Numbered from the stretch's first letter, positions 50,884 through 60,910 are shown. The stretch is DNA of 64,000 nucleotides from Sutcliffiella horikoshii DSM 8719 (GCA_001648575.1 LQXN01000062.1:62001-126000), one strand, 5' to 3'. Translations and numbers: made by a program. Notes: generated by a model from the letters alone, not told the origin.

Positions 50884-52077
50884 TTATAAATTAGTACGCA
50901 ACCTTCTGATGTTATCCACTAAAAAGTTAACATATTCATCGTCTTTTACCAACCAAGCAGCATAGCTTCTCTTAATAAATGTTTCTGCTTCTTGAAAAGT
51001 GTTAAAAGTCTTATCCATGAGCTTTTCCTTGTTCTCCACTTGCCAAGTACCACCATCCTTCGGTAAAAGAAATAATGTTCCTTTTTCCTTGGAATCATAT
51101 AAGACCCCATTTGGAGATTCTTTTACATTAAAGACGTTTTTCTGTGCATCCTGTTTCAACGGTTCCAATGTAAATGCTTCCGCTACAAATAGTTTGTAGG
51201 CTTGTTCGTTCAGATTGCAGCCTGAAGCCTTTGCATGGCCTCCCCCATCAAACTTTGCGGCGACTTTAGATACATCAACCTCATCATGTATGGTCCTCAA
51301 ACTAATCCGCTTGCTTCCCATATTAATCATGGCAATATAGTCTAAATGAGGATTTTCTTTGCCAAGAGCATTACCTATCTCTGAAAGGAAAGACTCGGCA
51401 TGGACAATTCCTACCCATTTGTCCTCTACTGGCTTCTGCACTATCTCCCGACGTTTCTTACGCAAGTACCGTTCTAATTTCTGTTCTTCCATATCAAGTA
51501 TCTGAGTTTCAAAATCATCAAAATCAAACCGTTCTGAACTTGTTAGCTTCTGAAGCATACGCTCTTCAAAATCATCAATGGAAATCATATATAAAAGATC
51601 GTTCAATCTCTTTGCTTTCAAATTCTTATTACGATCCCATTCCCAAGTATCATATTGGCGGATCAATTCCACCACTTCATCTAATGCTTCCCCGCTCCTG
51701 ATTAGTTCGTTTTCAATAAGATACTCATAGTATAAGGAAGTAGCACTTGTCAATCTTCCGTCCTCATATTCTACACTGACAGCGGCCCAATTATATTGGT
51801 TTAAATGCAAGGCAGTTTTATGATGATCAATAAATTGCACCTTGCCCTCAAGTTCATTAGCAAAGTTATCAAGTTTTTTGGCATTATCTTCGTTTACAGA
51901 AAGATCGGTTATGTATATTTGATGTTGTGGTGTTGCTTCTTCCATGAATTCTGCCACTTGGTAATTGAGACTTCCAACAGAATTATAGTGGACCTTAACC
52001 TTTTCTTTGAAAGCCAATTTAGCCAAAATTCCACAGCCGACCCCGTCTAAATCATTATGAGTAAATAAATGAATCAA
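50884..52077 (-). CDS. nrnB: DHH-family oligoribonuclease NrnB
   Basis: This 397-residue protein has the DHH motif in VQFIDHHKTAL, an N-terminal FTHNDLDGVGCGILAKLAF metal-binding loop and the C-terminal DHHA1 block VSKVAAKFDGGGHAKASGCNL. NrnB degrades short RNAs 3' to 5'; B. subtilis NrnB (YngD) has about 399 residues. The start is TTG at 52077 with AAGGGGGA 7 bases upstream. It appears monocistronic. Confidence 0.9.
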   Translation of the reverse strand: MIHLFTHNDLDGVGCGILAKLAFKEKVKVHYNSVGSLNYQVAEFMEEATPQHQIYITDLSVNEDNAKKLDNFANELEGKVQFIDHHKTALHLNQYNWAAVSVEYEDGRLTSATSLYYEYLIENELIRSGEALDEVVELIRQYDTWEWDRNKNLKAKRLNDLLYMISIDDFEERMLQKLTSSERFDFDDFETQILDMEEQKLERYLRKKRREIVQKPVEDKWVGIVHAESFLSEIGNALGKENPHLDYIAMINMGSKRISLRTIHDEVDVSKVAAKFDGGGHAKASGCNLNEQAYKLFVAEAFTLEPLKQDAQKNVFNVKESPNGVLYDSKEKGTLFLLPKDGGTWQVENKEKLMDKTFNTFQEAETFIKRSYAAWLVKDDEYVNFLVDNIRRLRTNL

Positions 52078-52143
52078 TAGTAGTCCCCCTTAATAAAAAA
52101 TACTCATTAACAATACAAAGCCTTTTGCAAGTTTCTTAAGTTC

Positions 52144-52689
52144 TTACTTTGTATATTCTTCTCCCCAGTATTCCTTTATATGAGCATCTCTTCCAGATTC
52201 TTGACGCTCTTGCTTATATTTTTCAGGGTTTTTTTGATAAAATTTTTGATGGTATTCTTCTGCTTGATAAAAGTCCGTTGCCGGCATTATTTCCGTTACA
52301 ATCGGTTTGGTAAACCTTCCACTTAACTGCAGTTCTTCTCTTGTTTTCTCTGCGAGTTCTTTTTGGCGGTCATTATGATAGAATATCGCCGTTCGGTACT
52401 GACTCCCTCTATCAAAAAATTGACCACCATCGTCTGTAGGATCTATTTGCGGCCAAAATAACTCCAATAGTTTTTCATATGGGAAAAGCTCCGGATTAAA
52501 TTCTATTTGAACCGCTTCATAATGGCCTGTATCCCCTACCTTGATTTCTTCATATGTAGGATTTTTCACAACTCCCCCTGTATAACCGGATATAATTTTT
52601 TCAATTCCAGGCATCTCATCAAAAGGTTTGACCATGCACCAGAAACATCCCCCAGCGAAAGTGGCTAATTCTGTTTTAGTAATCCCCAT
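52144..52689 (-). CDS. msrA: Peptide methionine sulfoxide reductase A
   Basis: This 181-residue enzyme reduces methionine-S-sulfoxide in proteins. The catalytic Cys is in ATFAGGCFWCMVKPFDE near the N-terminus, followed by GYTGGVVKNPTYEEI, GHYEAVQIEFNP and FDRGSQYRTAIFYHN. A start seven codons upstream is possible; 52689 is chosen from the family length and a GAGGG site about 10 bases before it. No msrB is seen next to it. Confidence 0.94.
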   Translation of the reverse strand: MGITKTELATFAGGCFWCMVKPFDEMPGIEKIISGYTGGVVKNPTYEEIKVGDTGHYEAVQIEFNPELFPYEKLLELFWPQIDPTDDGGQFFDRGSQYRTAIFYHNDRQKELAEKTREELQLSGRFTKPIVTEIMPATDFYQAEEYHQKFYQKNPEKYKQERQESGRDAHIKEYWGEEYTK

Positions 52690-52905
52690 TATAATACTAC
52701 ACCCTCTCATACTTACTTATACTTGATGGAATTTTACACTATACGGGAAGCATATACAATTATGAAGTATATAATAGTCAATTATGTTTACATAATTAAG
52801 TTATTGTAAATAAAATATAAACAAAATTATTAAACTTTTTCATGGTTGCGTTTACAAACATTTACACTTCACTAAGAGTATTGTACGATAATTCTTTGTG
52901 AATAA

Positions 52906-54462
52906 ATGAACGATAGGAGTATGATTAGAGAAATGATAGAACAGTTTTCAAACACAGAGTTGATAAATCAGTTTTGGTTGATACTCTTTTTCCTAATACC
53001 CATGGTCTTAGTTTCGAGAATGGTTGTTGCAGGAACAAGGTTCTCCCCTATATTAATCATTGTCATTATAGGTCTCGGCATGGGATATTTATTGGTATTC
53101 ACAGGTGTAGCCACCCCTGGTTTAATTGAATTCCCATTTGTGGATCTCATGGCAAGAACGACAATCATCGCATTGACGGTTTCTTTTTTCGTAGGTGGTC
53201 AAGAGCTTAGAAAAATTCTTGGCAATAAAGATTTGGCAATGGAAGATACAGTTGTAGATTCTAATGAAGAAACGTTTCTTGGAACTTCGAGGACCCAATT
53301 CTTTTATATTGTACGTGCTTTTTTCCTATTGTTTGGGCTGGAAGGGATAACCCGTCTAATCTTATCAGATGGAACAGGTATGTTTGACAATATCTATCCT
53401 TTGATAGCGTACATCGGAATTATCGGTTCCGTCCTTTTTATAGATAATAAAGCAAAAATCACTGACAAGCATAAGTATGTTAAAAAAGGACTCGTGGAAA
53501 TAATTGCCATCATCACCCTGCTAGTCATTTCTTTTCAAATTGCAATGGCGATAAAATCCCTCATTGCACTACCTCAGATTTTCTTTGCCATGATGATTGC
53601 AGCTGCTTTGGGAGCGATATTCTACAACTGGAGCTTCGGACCTACCATTAGAGCACTACTTGTAGCTGGAATACCTGTTGTTTTGGCAGCAAACTTCATG
53701 ATTGGCGGATCACGAATCGGAGACGCCTTTGCAATTGAAGGGATGAACGCAGTACTTGCTTATGGATTCTTTGGTCAACTTTTTTGGATGTTTGGTGGAA
53801 TTGCCTTGATCATGTTCTTTGCCAGAACCGCAAATGCTCGTAATCTAGCGCCAGGTATGGCTGGGTCCTTATCCCATTCCGGTTTGACGGGAGCATGCAC
53901 CGCGGGCGACTTTGGCAAGACGGCTGCACAACGCGCCCCAATCATGATTAACATACCTTTCTTCGGTCATATATTTGTGTTCTCTGTACTGGCAATTAGT
54001 GCTGATCGTGGAAGCCTTTGGGTGTTCCCTTCATTATTGATAGTTGCTGTGGGAGTTGGTTTGACTATCCTTGCTTTGATTAACTTAAGAAAGTCAAATG
54101 GCGAAGACAAAAAAGAAGTGAAGGCGCTGATGCAATTTTCATTCGGTTGGCAAATGTGTGCAGTATTCGGAGGTTTGGCATTATTAAGTTTAAGTACCAT
54201 GCCTATTGATTACGCAGCAATGGCACAGTCTTCTGCGATTTCTCACTTCGGGTTGTTTGCAGCAATTCAGGGAGATATGTTCGGGACTGAGGCTTCTGCA
54301 TTGATTCCTTTCATTTTCTCGATGCCGTTTTTAGTTCATCCCCTTGTATTCTTCATGTTTGGAAAAGCGATGGAGAATAATGGAGAGATGCCGATTAAAC
54401 CAGTTTATAGCTTTGCCCTGATTGGAGTAATTGGTGTAACATACGCTATTTTCTTTGTTTAA
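52906..54462 (+). CDS. Uncharacterised polytopic membrane protein, 518 residues
   Basis: About twelve hydrophobic helices span the protein. A conserved-looking loop in the middle reads NARNLAPGMAGSLSHSGLTG then ACTAGDFGKTAAQRAPIMIN; small and polar residues between helices suggest a transporter. The pattern is not one I can name. Starts are uncertain: the first ATG lacks a ribosome site, AGGAG sits at 52914-52918, and an ATG at 52933 is 14 bases after it. A strong terminator follows the stop. Confidence 0.7.
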   Translation: MNDRSMIREMIEQFSNTELINQFWLILFFLIPMVLVSRMVVAGTRFSPILIIVIIGLGMGYLLVFTGVATPGLIEFPFVDLMARTTIIALTVSFFVGGQELRKILGNKDLAMEDTVVDSNEETFLGTSRTQFFYIVRAFFLLFGLEGITRLILSDGTGMFDNIYPLIAYIGIIGSVLFIDNKAKITDKHKYVKKGLVEIIAIITLLVISFQIAMAIKSLIALPQIFFAMMIAAALGAIFYNWSFGPTIRALLVAGIPVVLAANFMIGGSRIGDAFAIEGMNAVLAYGFFGQLFWMFGGIALIMFFARTANARNLAPGMAGSLSHSGLTGACTAGDFGKTAAQRAPIMINIPFFGHIFVFSVLAISADRGSLWVFPSLLIVAVGVGLTILALINLRKSNGEDKKEVKALMQFSFGWQMCAVFGGLALLSLSTMPIDYAAMAQSSAISHFGLFAAIQGDMFGTEASALIPFIFSMPFLVHPLVFFMFGKAMENNGEMPIKPVYSFALIGVIGVTYAIFFV

Positions 54463-54485
54463 CTCCTAATAATTTAGAATGCAGA

Positions 54486-54521
54486 AGGCGCATCGGTACG
54501 AATCCGATGCGCCTCTTTTTT
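54486..54521. terminator. Terminator between convergent genes
   Basis: A perfect 11-bp stem (AGGCGCATCGG / CCGATGCGCCT) with loop TACGAAT is followed by CTTTTTTA on the plus strand. Confidence 0.88.
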
Positions 54522-54789
54522 ATTGCATTTTTCTATTATAATAATCAACTGAATACTGGGCACCCTCACTTACCATCTTATTATCCTGGATATCTTCGGG
54601 ATCAGGGTTTCCTGCTTTTTCTATCGGAAGATCGGTTTTTCTTGCCTTTAAAGGAACAACTTTATTCTTTATACGCTTGGAATATTGAATCAATTTCTCC
54701 CTATATGGCTTATATGCAAGCAGTCCTGCACTTGTCAAGCTGGCTGCCCCTGCAATCAATAACGGTTTTTTTAGTTGACGTGTATTCAT
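54520..54789 (-). CDS. Hypothetical small membrane-anchored protein
   Basis: This 89-residue protein has one N-terminal hydrophobic helix (PLLIAGAASLTSAGLLAY), a basic middle and a polar tail (KMVSEGAQYSVDYYNRKMQ). AGGAGG lies before the ATG. It follows recQ on the same strand after 82 bases. No family recognised. Confidence 0.7.
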   Translation of the reverse strand: MNTRQLKKPLLIAGAASLTSAGLLAYKPYREKLIQYSKRIKNKVVPLKARKTDLPIEKAGNPDPEDIQDNKMVSEGAQYSVDYYNRKMQ

Positions 54790-54871
54790 TTCGAACGCCT
54801 CCTGGTTGTTGAATTTATTTATAAGTTTGATATTCCCCGCTCAAAATAAATTAAACATGAAGGTAAAACCG

Positions 54872-57007
54872 TTATTTCATCTTGTGCTTTACCATAACTG
54901 CTTTAATGGCCATATAATCAATATTTTCAGGGAGTTTTTCTTTTATTGGTTTCAATTTTTCGGTTCCTACTTCTTCAATCACTCTAACAATTTGATTCTC
55001 ATGCTCCAACGGAATGAAGTCATTCCAATCAATCTTTACTTCTTCTTCTGCACATTTAAAAATATGATTTTGAATGGTGATGAGACTCATATCTCTACCT
55101 TTGGCTATGTCCTTCAAGGAGGTGCCCTCTTCAAACAGCCTGAATGAGAACATGTGGCTGGATTCTCCATCAACAGGGGTTAATATGGTTGATCGTCTGA
55201 CAGGAGCTTGGCGGGTTGGTACCGGCTCTCTTACCCGATCCGGATCAGAAAAGTTAATGATTTCATGTAAGAACTTATCCCCGTATTTTTCATATTTCAA
55301 CATGCCCACTCCTTTGATCTCAAGCATTGATGCTTCATCTTGTGGGATGTGCTTACTCATTTCCTTTAACGTACTGTCAGGGAAAATAACATATGGAGGA
55401 ACCCCCTCCTTCGACGCCAGTTCTTTTCTCAGTTTCCGTAAGCGCTCGAAAAGTTCATCGTCTTCTACAATGGAAGTTACTTTTTCTTTCATTTTAAATA
55501 GCACCTTATCCTGTCCTTTGAGAACTGGAACAGCACGCACACCCAGTTTCACTATAGGATATTGCCCTTCCGTTAGAACCAAGTAACCTTCTGCAATCAA
55601 GATGTTGATTAAATCGACCAATTCTTTCTCTGTATAAGAATTCATAAGTCCATAGGTTGGCAAGAGGTCAAATCGGAATTGATGGATCCTCTTATCCTTT
55701 GATCCCTTCAAGACTTTAGCTACCAAGGTAGCCCCGAATCTTTCATTCATTCTGTGAATACAACTGAATATCTTCTGGGCTTCGAGTGTGATATCCTGTT
55801 CTACAAATTCCTGTGAGCAATTGCTGCATTTTCCACATGATAACTCTACTTCTTGACCGAAATATTTTACAATGTATCCTTGCAGGCATCGTTGAGTATA
55901 GCAATAATCCATCATTGCTTGAAGCTTTTGATATTCTTGCATTTTACGTTCTGGTGAACGCACACTTTCCTCTATCAAAAACTTCTGTATCTGAATGTCA
56001 CGGGCATTAAATAATAGGATGCATTCACTCTCTTCTCCATCCCTTCCTGCCCGTCCAGCTTCTTGATAATAGGCCTCCACATTTTTAGGCATGTTGTAAT
56101 GAATGACAAATCGCACATTTGACTTATCGATTCCCATGCCAAAAGCATTTGTTGCGACCATCAGCTTCAGGCGGTCATACAGGAATTCTTCTTGGTAACC
56201 CTTTCTCTCATCCTCTGATAATCCAGCATGATACTTACCGATTCGATAACCTTTTTTGGTCAAATTTGTGTAAATCTGATCTACTTCTTTTCTAGTAGTC
56301 GCATAGATAATTCCTGATTCTTCCTTGTTTGATTTAAGGAATCTATCTATATAAGTATCTTTATTTTGGCCACGAAGCACAGAAAAGGTCAGATTTTCCC
56401 GGGAGAAACCGGTAACGAATGTATTCTCAGCTGGTATCCCCAACATCGATTGGATATCTGCTATCACCTGTCCTGTTGCCGTGGCAGTGAAAGCTGTGAC
56501 AATCGGCATTCCGGGTATTCTTTTTACAAACGTTCCTACTTCCCGGTAGCTAGGCCTGAAGTCATGTCCCCATTGTGACATACAGTGGGCTTCATCTATT
56601 GCCACCATGGATACATCGATTGTGGAAAGCACGTTCTGAAAATCGTAGGAGTCCAATCTTTCGGGAGCCAGATAAAGCAATTTTATCTCTCCCATTTCCA
56701 CCATTTGCATTCTTTCTCTTATTTCCGCCCCATCTAAAGAGCTATTTATATATGTAGCAGCAATTCCCAAATCCACTAATGAATCCACTTGATCTTTCAT
56801 TAATGAAATCAATGGAGAAATGACAATTGTCAAACCTTTAAATAGCAGGGCGGGGATTTGATAGCAAATGGACTTCCCCCCACCTGTGGGCATTACTCCA
56901 AGTGTGTTGGATTGATTTAATATGCTGGAAATGATTTTCTCTTGTCCAGGTCTAAAATCCTGGTAGCCATAATACTTCTGCAAAAAAATCCTGCCTTGTT
57001 CGTACAT
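54872..57007 (-). CDS. recQ: ATP-dependent DNA helicase RecQ
   Basis: This 711-residue helicase has Walker A MPTGGGKSICYQIPAL, DEAHCMSQWGHDFRPSY (motif II plus the RecQ aromatic loop), GRAGRDGEESECIL (VI), a zinc-binding cluster CYTQRCLQGYIVKYFG...CGKCSNC, an RQC winged helix, an HRDC domain (residues about 500-590) and an HTH_40-like C-terminus. RecQ unwinds recombination and repair intermediates. Length fits the longer RecQ form of Bacilli. GAGGTG precedes the ATG. Confidence 0.95.
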   Translation of the reverse strand: MYEQGRIFLQKYYGYQDFRPGQEKIISSILNQSNTLGVMPTGGGKSICYQIPALLFKGLTIVISPLISLMKDQVDSLVDLGIAATYINSSLDGAEIRERMQMVEMGEIKLLYLAPERLDSYDFQNVLSTIDVSMVAIDEAHCMSQWGHDFRPSYREVGTFVKRIPGMPIVTAFTATATGQVIADIQSMLGIPAENTFVTGFSRENLTFSVLRGQNKDTYIDRFLKSNKEESGIIYATTRKEVDQIYTNLTKKGYRIGKYHAGLSEDERKGYQEEFLYDRLKLMVATNAFGMGIDKSNVRFVIHYNMPKNVEAYYQEAGRAGRDGEESECILLFNARDIQIQKFLIEESVRSPERKMQEYQKLQAMMDYCYTQRCLQGYIVKYFGQEVELSCGKCSNCSQEFVEQDITLEAQKIFSCIHRMNERFGATLVAKVLKGSKDKRIHQFRFDLLPTYGLMNSYTEKELVDLINILIAEGYLVLTEGQYPIVKLGVRAVPVLKGQDKVLFKMKEKVTSIVEDDELFERLRKLRKELASKEGVPPYVIFPDSTLKEMSKHIPQDEASMLEIKGVGMLKYEKYGDKFLHEIINFSDPDRVREPVPTRQAPVRRSTILTPVDGESSHMFSFRLFEEGTSLKDIAKGRDMSLITIQNHIFKCAEEEVKIDWNDFIPLEHENQIVRVIEEVGTEKLKPIKEKLPENIDYMAIKAVMVKHKMK

Positions 57008-57307
57008 GAATACACCTCGTTTAATGGAAATATGTTGATGGGGTTTAATAGGAAGTAGATTACTTGGGGAAGAGTGAATCAGGGATGCCTAAAGCACACC
57101 TTTATTTTAACTGAATAAAAAAATCTGTGCAACCAAGCTCTTTTACCCTATTACTAGATAATAACAACTTATCCCTTGCGTTTTATTGTCAGAATGTTTA
57201 AAATTTAATCTGCAATAGGTTGTCCTACCTCTTTCTTTTTTCGCGACATTTTGAATACGCTTACATAAAGGGGTGCAATCTATTAATTTATTTAAGGAGG
57301 AATTTTC
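57008..57307. other. 300-base intergenic region between divergent recQ and the aldehyde dehydrogenase operon
   Basis: It contains the cre-like site at 57252-57266 and the AAGGAGGA ribosome site of the dehydrogenase gene. I see no open frame with a ribosome site, no hairpin terminator and no repeat in the rest. Confidence 0.5.
57252..57266 (-). promoter_or_regulatory. cre (CcpA) site upstream of the aldehyde dehydrogenase operon
   Basis: On the minus strand ATGTAAGCGTATTCA fits the catabolite-responsive element consensus WTGNAANCGNWNNCW at every defined position. It lies 42 bases before the ATG, downstream of or across the likely promoter, so CcpA repression by glucose is expected. Binding is inferred. 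Confidence 0.7.
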
Positions 57308-58828
57308 ATGATTTATGCTAATCCAGGCGAGAAGGATTCAAAGGTCTCTTTTAAAAGTCGTTATGACAACTTTATAGGCGGGGAATGGGTCGCTCCGGTA
57401 AAAGGTGAATATTTTGAAAATGTCACTCCTGTAACCGGTAATGTATTTTGCGAGGTAGCCAGGTCCACTTCAGAGGATATTGAATTGGCACTAGATGCTG
57501 CACATAAGGCTAAGTCCGCTTGGGGACAGACTTCAGTGGCAGAAAGGGCGAATATATTAAATAAGATAGCTGATAGAATGGAAGAGAATTTGGAAATGCT
57601 TGCAGTGGCAGAAACATGGGAGAATGGAAAGCCTGTACGTGAAACAATGGCAGCCGATCTTCCACTTGCCGTCGATCATTTCCGCTATTTTGCAGGGTGC
57701 ATCAGGTCTCAAGAGGGCTCCCTTGGTGAGATAGATAATGATACAATTGCCTATCACTTCCATGAGCCACTCGGGGTAGTCGGCCAAATTATTCCTTGGA
57801 ACTTCCCTTTGCTTATGGCTACTTGGAAGCTTGCGCCTGCTCTTGCAGCCGGGAACTGTGTCGTTTTAAAACCTGCTGAGCAGACACCTGCTTCCATCAT
57901 GGTGCTGACAGAGTTGATAGCGGACCTCCTGCCTCCAGGTGTGTTAAACATTGTTAACGGATTTGGTGTAGAAGCCGGAAAGCCGCTCGCATCCAGTGAT
58001 AGAATCGCAAAGATTGCATTTACGGGCGAAACGACAACCGGGCGTCTGATCATGCAATATGCTTCTCAAAACATCATCCCGGTAACGTTGGAACTTGGCG
58101 GAAAATCCCCTAATATATTCTTTGAGGATGTCATGGCCCAAGACGACGATTTCTTTGATAAAGCAGTAGAAGGATTCGTCATGTTTGCCTTGAATCAGGG
58201 TGAAGTATGTACATGCCCATCCCGTGCCCTCATTCATGAATCCATCTTTGATAAATTCATGGAACGTGCACTCGAGCGGGTTTCACAGATCAAGCAAGGC
58301 AATCCACTGGATACCGAAACCATGATAGGTGCCCAAGCATCTTCAGAGCAACTTGAAAAGATCCTCTCCTACCTTGAGATCGGGAAAGAAGAAGGTGCAG
58401 AGCTTTTGGCAGGGGGAGAACGTAATATGTTGGACGGCGACCTTGCCAGCGGCTATTATGTGAAGCCGACAGTTTTCAAAGGTAATAACAAAATGCGGAT
58501 ATTCCAGGAAGAAATCTTTGGTCCGGTTGTTTCTGTCACCACCTTTAAAACGCCTGAGGAAGCTTTGGAAATCGCCAACAACTCACTTTACGGCCTTGGT
58601 GCTGGGGTTTGGACAAGGGATGTCAACACAGCCTATCGTTTTGGCCGACAAATTGAAGCAGGACGCGTTTGGACTAACTGCTATCATGCCTACCCTGCCA
58701 ATGCGGCATTTGGTGGATATAAAATGAGTGGAATCGGCAGGGAAAATCATAAAATGATGCTCTCCCACTACCAGCAAACCAAGAATCTCTTAGTAAGTTA
58801 CAGTCCAAAAAAACTAGGATTCTTTTAA
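57308..58828 (+). CDS. Acetaldehyde dehydrogenase (AcoD/ExaC-like)
   Basis: This 506-residue NAD-dependent aldehyde dehydrogenase has [35 protein letters not shown], the catalytic Glu in [13 protein letters not shown] and the catalytic Cys in [13 protein letters not shown]. The 506 length, the EVCTCPSR form and the DUF779 gene just downstream are typical of the AcoD/ExaC acetaldehyde dehydrogenases. Threonine aldolase (46086) could be one source of acetaldehyde. AAGGAGGA precedes the ATG, and a cre site lies in the promoter region. Confidence 0.93.
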   Translation: MIYANPGEKDSKVSFKSRYDNFIGGEWVAPVKGEYFENVTPVTGNVFCEVARSTSEDIELALDAAHKAKSAWGQTSVAERANILNKIADRMEENLEMLAVAETWENGKPVRETMAADLPLAVDHFRYFAGCIRSQEGSLGEIDNDTIAYHFHEPLGVVGQIIPWNFPLLMATWKLAPALAAGNCVVLKPAEQTPASIMVLTELIADLLPPGVLNIVNGFGVEAGKPLASSDRIAKIAFTGETTTGRLIMQYASQNIIPVTLELGGKSPNIFFEDVMAQDDDFFDKAVEGFVMFALNQGEVCTCPSRALIHESIFDKFMERALERVSQIKQGNPLDTETMIGAQASSEQLEKILSYLEIGKEEGAELLAGGERNMLDGDLASGYYVKPTVFKGNNKMRIFQEEIFGPVVSVTTFKTPEEALEIANNSLYGLGAGVWTRDVNTAYRFGRQIEAGRVWTNCYHAYPANAAFGGYKMSGIGRENHKMMLSHYQQTKNLLVSYSPKKLGFF

Positions 58829-58829
58829 A

Positions 58830-59159
58830 ATGGAAAAAATACTTGCTACCGACTCTGCCCTTGGATTAATCGAAAAGCTAGTAGGCAAACATGGACCTGT
58901 ACTGTTCCATCAATCAGGGGGCTGCTGTGATGGCAGTTCCCCTATGTGCTACCCAAAAGAAGACTTTATGATTGGAGGTTCTGATGTCCTCCTCGGGGAA
59001 ATTGGCGGTGCACCGTTTTATATGAATAAAAAGCAGTATGAATATTGGAAGCATACACAACTTATCATTGATGTTGTTCCTGGAAGGGGCGGCATGTTTT
59101 CCTTAGAAGGTCCTGAAGGTGTACGCTTCCTGACGAGATCAAAAGTATTCCCTAAATGA
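58830..59159 (+). CDS. DUF779-family protein
   Basis: This 109-residue protein has the DUF779 pattern HGPVLFHQSGGCCDGSSPMC, MIGGSDVLLGEIGG and YWKHTQLIIDVVPGRGGMFS, with a CC-containing motif that may bind metal. It starts one base after the dehydrogenase stop, so the two are one operon. The family is repeatedly found beside acetaldehyde dehydrogenases; its own activity is unknown. Confidence 0.92.
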   Translation: MEKILATDSALGLIEKLVGKHGPVLFHQSGGCCDGSSPMCYPKEDFMIGGSDVLLGEIGGAPFYMNKKQYEYWKHTQLIIDVVPGRGGMFSLEGPEGVRFLTRSKVFPK

Positions 59160-59160
59160 T

Positions 59161-59195
59161 AAAGGGCGTCCTGAACATGGACGCCCTTTTTATTC
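59161..59195. terminator. Bidirectional terminator after the dehydrogenase operon
   Basis: A perfect 11-bp stem (AAAGGGCGTCC / GGACGCCCTTT) is followed by TTTATTC. The 3' end of the convergent DUF3231 gene (59190) lies at its edge. Confidence 0.88.
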
Positions 59196-60176
59196 GGGGC
59201 TTTTTAATGACTGTGGGGGTTCTTCCATCCAGCCGTTCTTAACCATCAACTTTCCGCCATCTTTGGCAAAATCAAATATATCTTTTGCAATCAATGACAT
59301 CTTTGTCGGTAGATCCGAGCGAAGACTGAACGATGTACCAAGAGCATTACTTGTAAGTCCGAAGCTGCTTAGAAGATTTGTTAAATACATCATGAGCTTC
59401 TCTGAATATGGAGATTCTGTCGATAAGGTAGGATTCCCCCAAGCAACTTTTGGAGGTTGAATATCACTCTTTAAAAGAGTATCGCTGAAAGTATCGATAA
59501 TCTGTTTGGCAAGGTCTTTCCCTTTTTTGAAATATTTCTTCACCTCTTTGTCCTTACTTACCTGTTCAAACCCCCTTAATAATTGAAAACCGAGTACATT
59601 GGTTTCAATTCCCTGATATATCAGTGAAGTCTCGATTGCATTCAATGGTCGCTTATTACTGAAAATATTAAATCCAGCCATATACCCTTCCCCTTTAACA
59701 AACTCTACCTTTTCTGGCATAGGTATCATTGGCGGACGTGTAAGTACCCCCTCTTTCAATAAAAATTGAGTTGACTCATCGTATGTATTTTGCGCTACAT
59801 CCAGAAATCTTTTATATAATTCGGTTATGTCTTTTCGGTACGACATGCTGACATGCAAGGCATTAAGGCCGATTGTCACTTTCATCATCACCCTTAGGAA
59901 TAGTGCAGAAAAATACTGATCATATAATGGCTTTGCGGACGGATTCACATCGCTCTCTACAAACCCGACCGGGACCACAATATTTTCTTTCTTAAACAGA
60001 TCCGTTAGTTCATTTATAAAATTAACTTCATGATTGTAATAGGATTGTACTAGATTATATACATCTTCATTTTGTTTGTTCGCAAGAAAGTGCTCTAAAA
60101 TTCTCGCCAGCATTGTTTTATGTTGATAGGCCATCCACAAATTTCCTATTTCAGATGATGACAACTGCTTATCCAT
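59190..60176 (-). CDS. DUF3231-family protein
   Basis: This 328-residue protein has two similar helical halves of about 160 residues each, as in the DUF3231 family of Bacilli. Each half has a ferritin-like helical pattern (SEIGNLWMAYQHKTMLARILEHFL and, in the second half, LNAIETSLIYQGIETNVLGFQLL). The family is often linked to spores or sporulation, but function is unknown. GGGAGGGG precedes the ATG. Confidence 0.85.
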   Translation of the reverse strand: MDKQLSSSEIGNLWMAYQHKTMLARILEHFLANKQNEDVYNLVQSYYNHEVNFINELTDLFKKENIVVPVGFVESDVNPSAKPLYDQYFSALFLRVMMKVTIGLNALHVSMSYRKDITELYKRFLDVAQNTYDESTQFLLKEGVLTRPPMIPMPEKVEFVKGEGYMAGFNIFSNKRPLNAIETSLIYQGIETNVLGFQLLRGFEQVSKDKEVKKYFKKGKDLAKQIIDTFSDTLLKSDIQPPKVAWGNPTLSTESPYSEKLMMYLTNLLSSFGLTSNALGTSFSLRSDLPTKMSLIAKDIFDFAKDGGKLMVKNGWMEEPPQSLKSPE

Positions 60177-60332
60177 TCCAACATTCCCCTCCCAAATTTT
60201 ATTCTTTTAGTATGTCCCACAAAGCTGATTGTTAAAAAAAATATTAATTTTTTTGAGAATGTAGACAACCCTCCCACCCCCTTTGCATACACATTTAAGT
60301 AGAAGACAAGGAAAAGGAAGGGTGACATTCAC

Positions 60333-60785
60333 ATGAGATTTTTTGTCATTAGAAAAAGTTTTCTTATTGTGGTGGCAATTTGTATATTAACAGGTTTGGG
60401 TGGATGGTTTGTAGTAAATAAAGGCATTGTTCCCACCATTGGAAAACCGCATGCAGATGAAAAACTGGTATTCAATATGATTACTTCTGAGTTTAAAACT
60501 AAATTGGATGACGGTACTGAAATAGAGGCTTACCGTTTTGACCCTGGTACCATTACCGTTCCTAAGGGAAAAGATATCACTTTAAGTATATTTGGGGTCA
60601 ATGGAAGTGAACATCCATATTCCATCGAAGGAACGGATATTAACGGTGTCATAAAAAAAGGCGAGGAAACATTGATTAATGTGAAATTTGATAAAGAGGG
60701 TGTATATAAAATAATCTGTTCCACCCACTCCCATCATAACGGACATCATAGTCCCCCAATGGTCGCTTATATTTACGTTTATTAA
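60333..60785 (+). CDS. Membrane-anchored cupredoxin-domain protein
   Basis: This 150-residue protein has an N-terminal anchor helix (SFLIVVAICILTGLGGWFVV) and an outer cupredoxin domain. Likely copper ligands are His in GSEHPYSIEG, then Cys, His and Met in CSTHSHHNGHHSPPM near the end. The His-rich loop is unusual and may bind extra metal. It may serve copper handling or electron transfer at the membrane. AGGAAGGG precedes the ATG. Confidence 0.85.
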   Translation: MRFFVIRKSFLIVVAICILTGLGGWFVVNKGIVPTIGKPHADEKLVFNMITSEFKTKLDDGTEIEAYRFDPGTITVPKGKDITLSIFGVNGSEHPYSIEGTDINGVIKKGEETLINVKFDKEGVYKIICSTHSHHNGHHSPPMVAYIYVY

Positions 60786-60858
60786 TTATCTGAATCAAAC
60801 AACTAGAAATGACCAGTCAAATTGATGACTGGTCTTTAATGTTTTTAAACTGTGAGAA

Positions 60859-60910
60859 TCCAATTTCCGACTTTTTACTTGTGAATAGCAACAATCTTTG
60901 AGAAAAGAGC
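60859..60910 (-). repeat. Dispersed 52-bp repeat, copy B (inverted)
   Basis: Read on the minus strand it begins GCTCTTTTCTCAAAGATTG and ends AAGTCGGAAATTGGA, matching 46 of 52 positions of 48591-48642. It lies between the cupredoxin and ABC-F genes. Confidence 0.75.
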
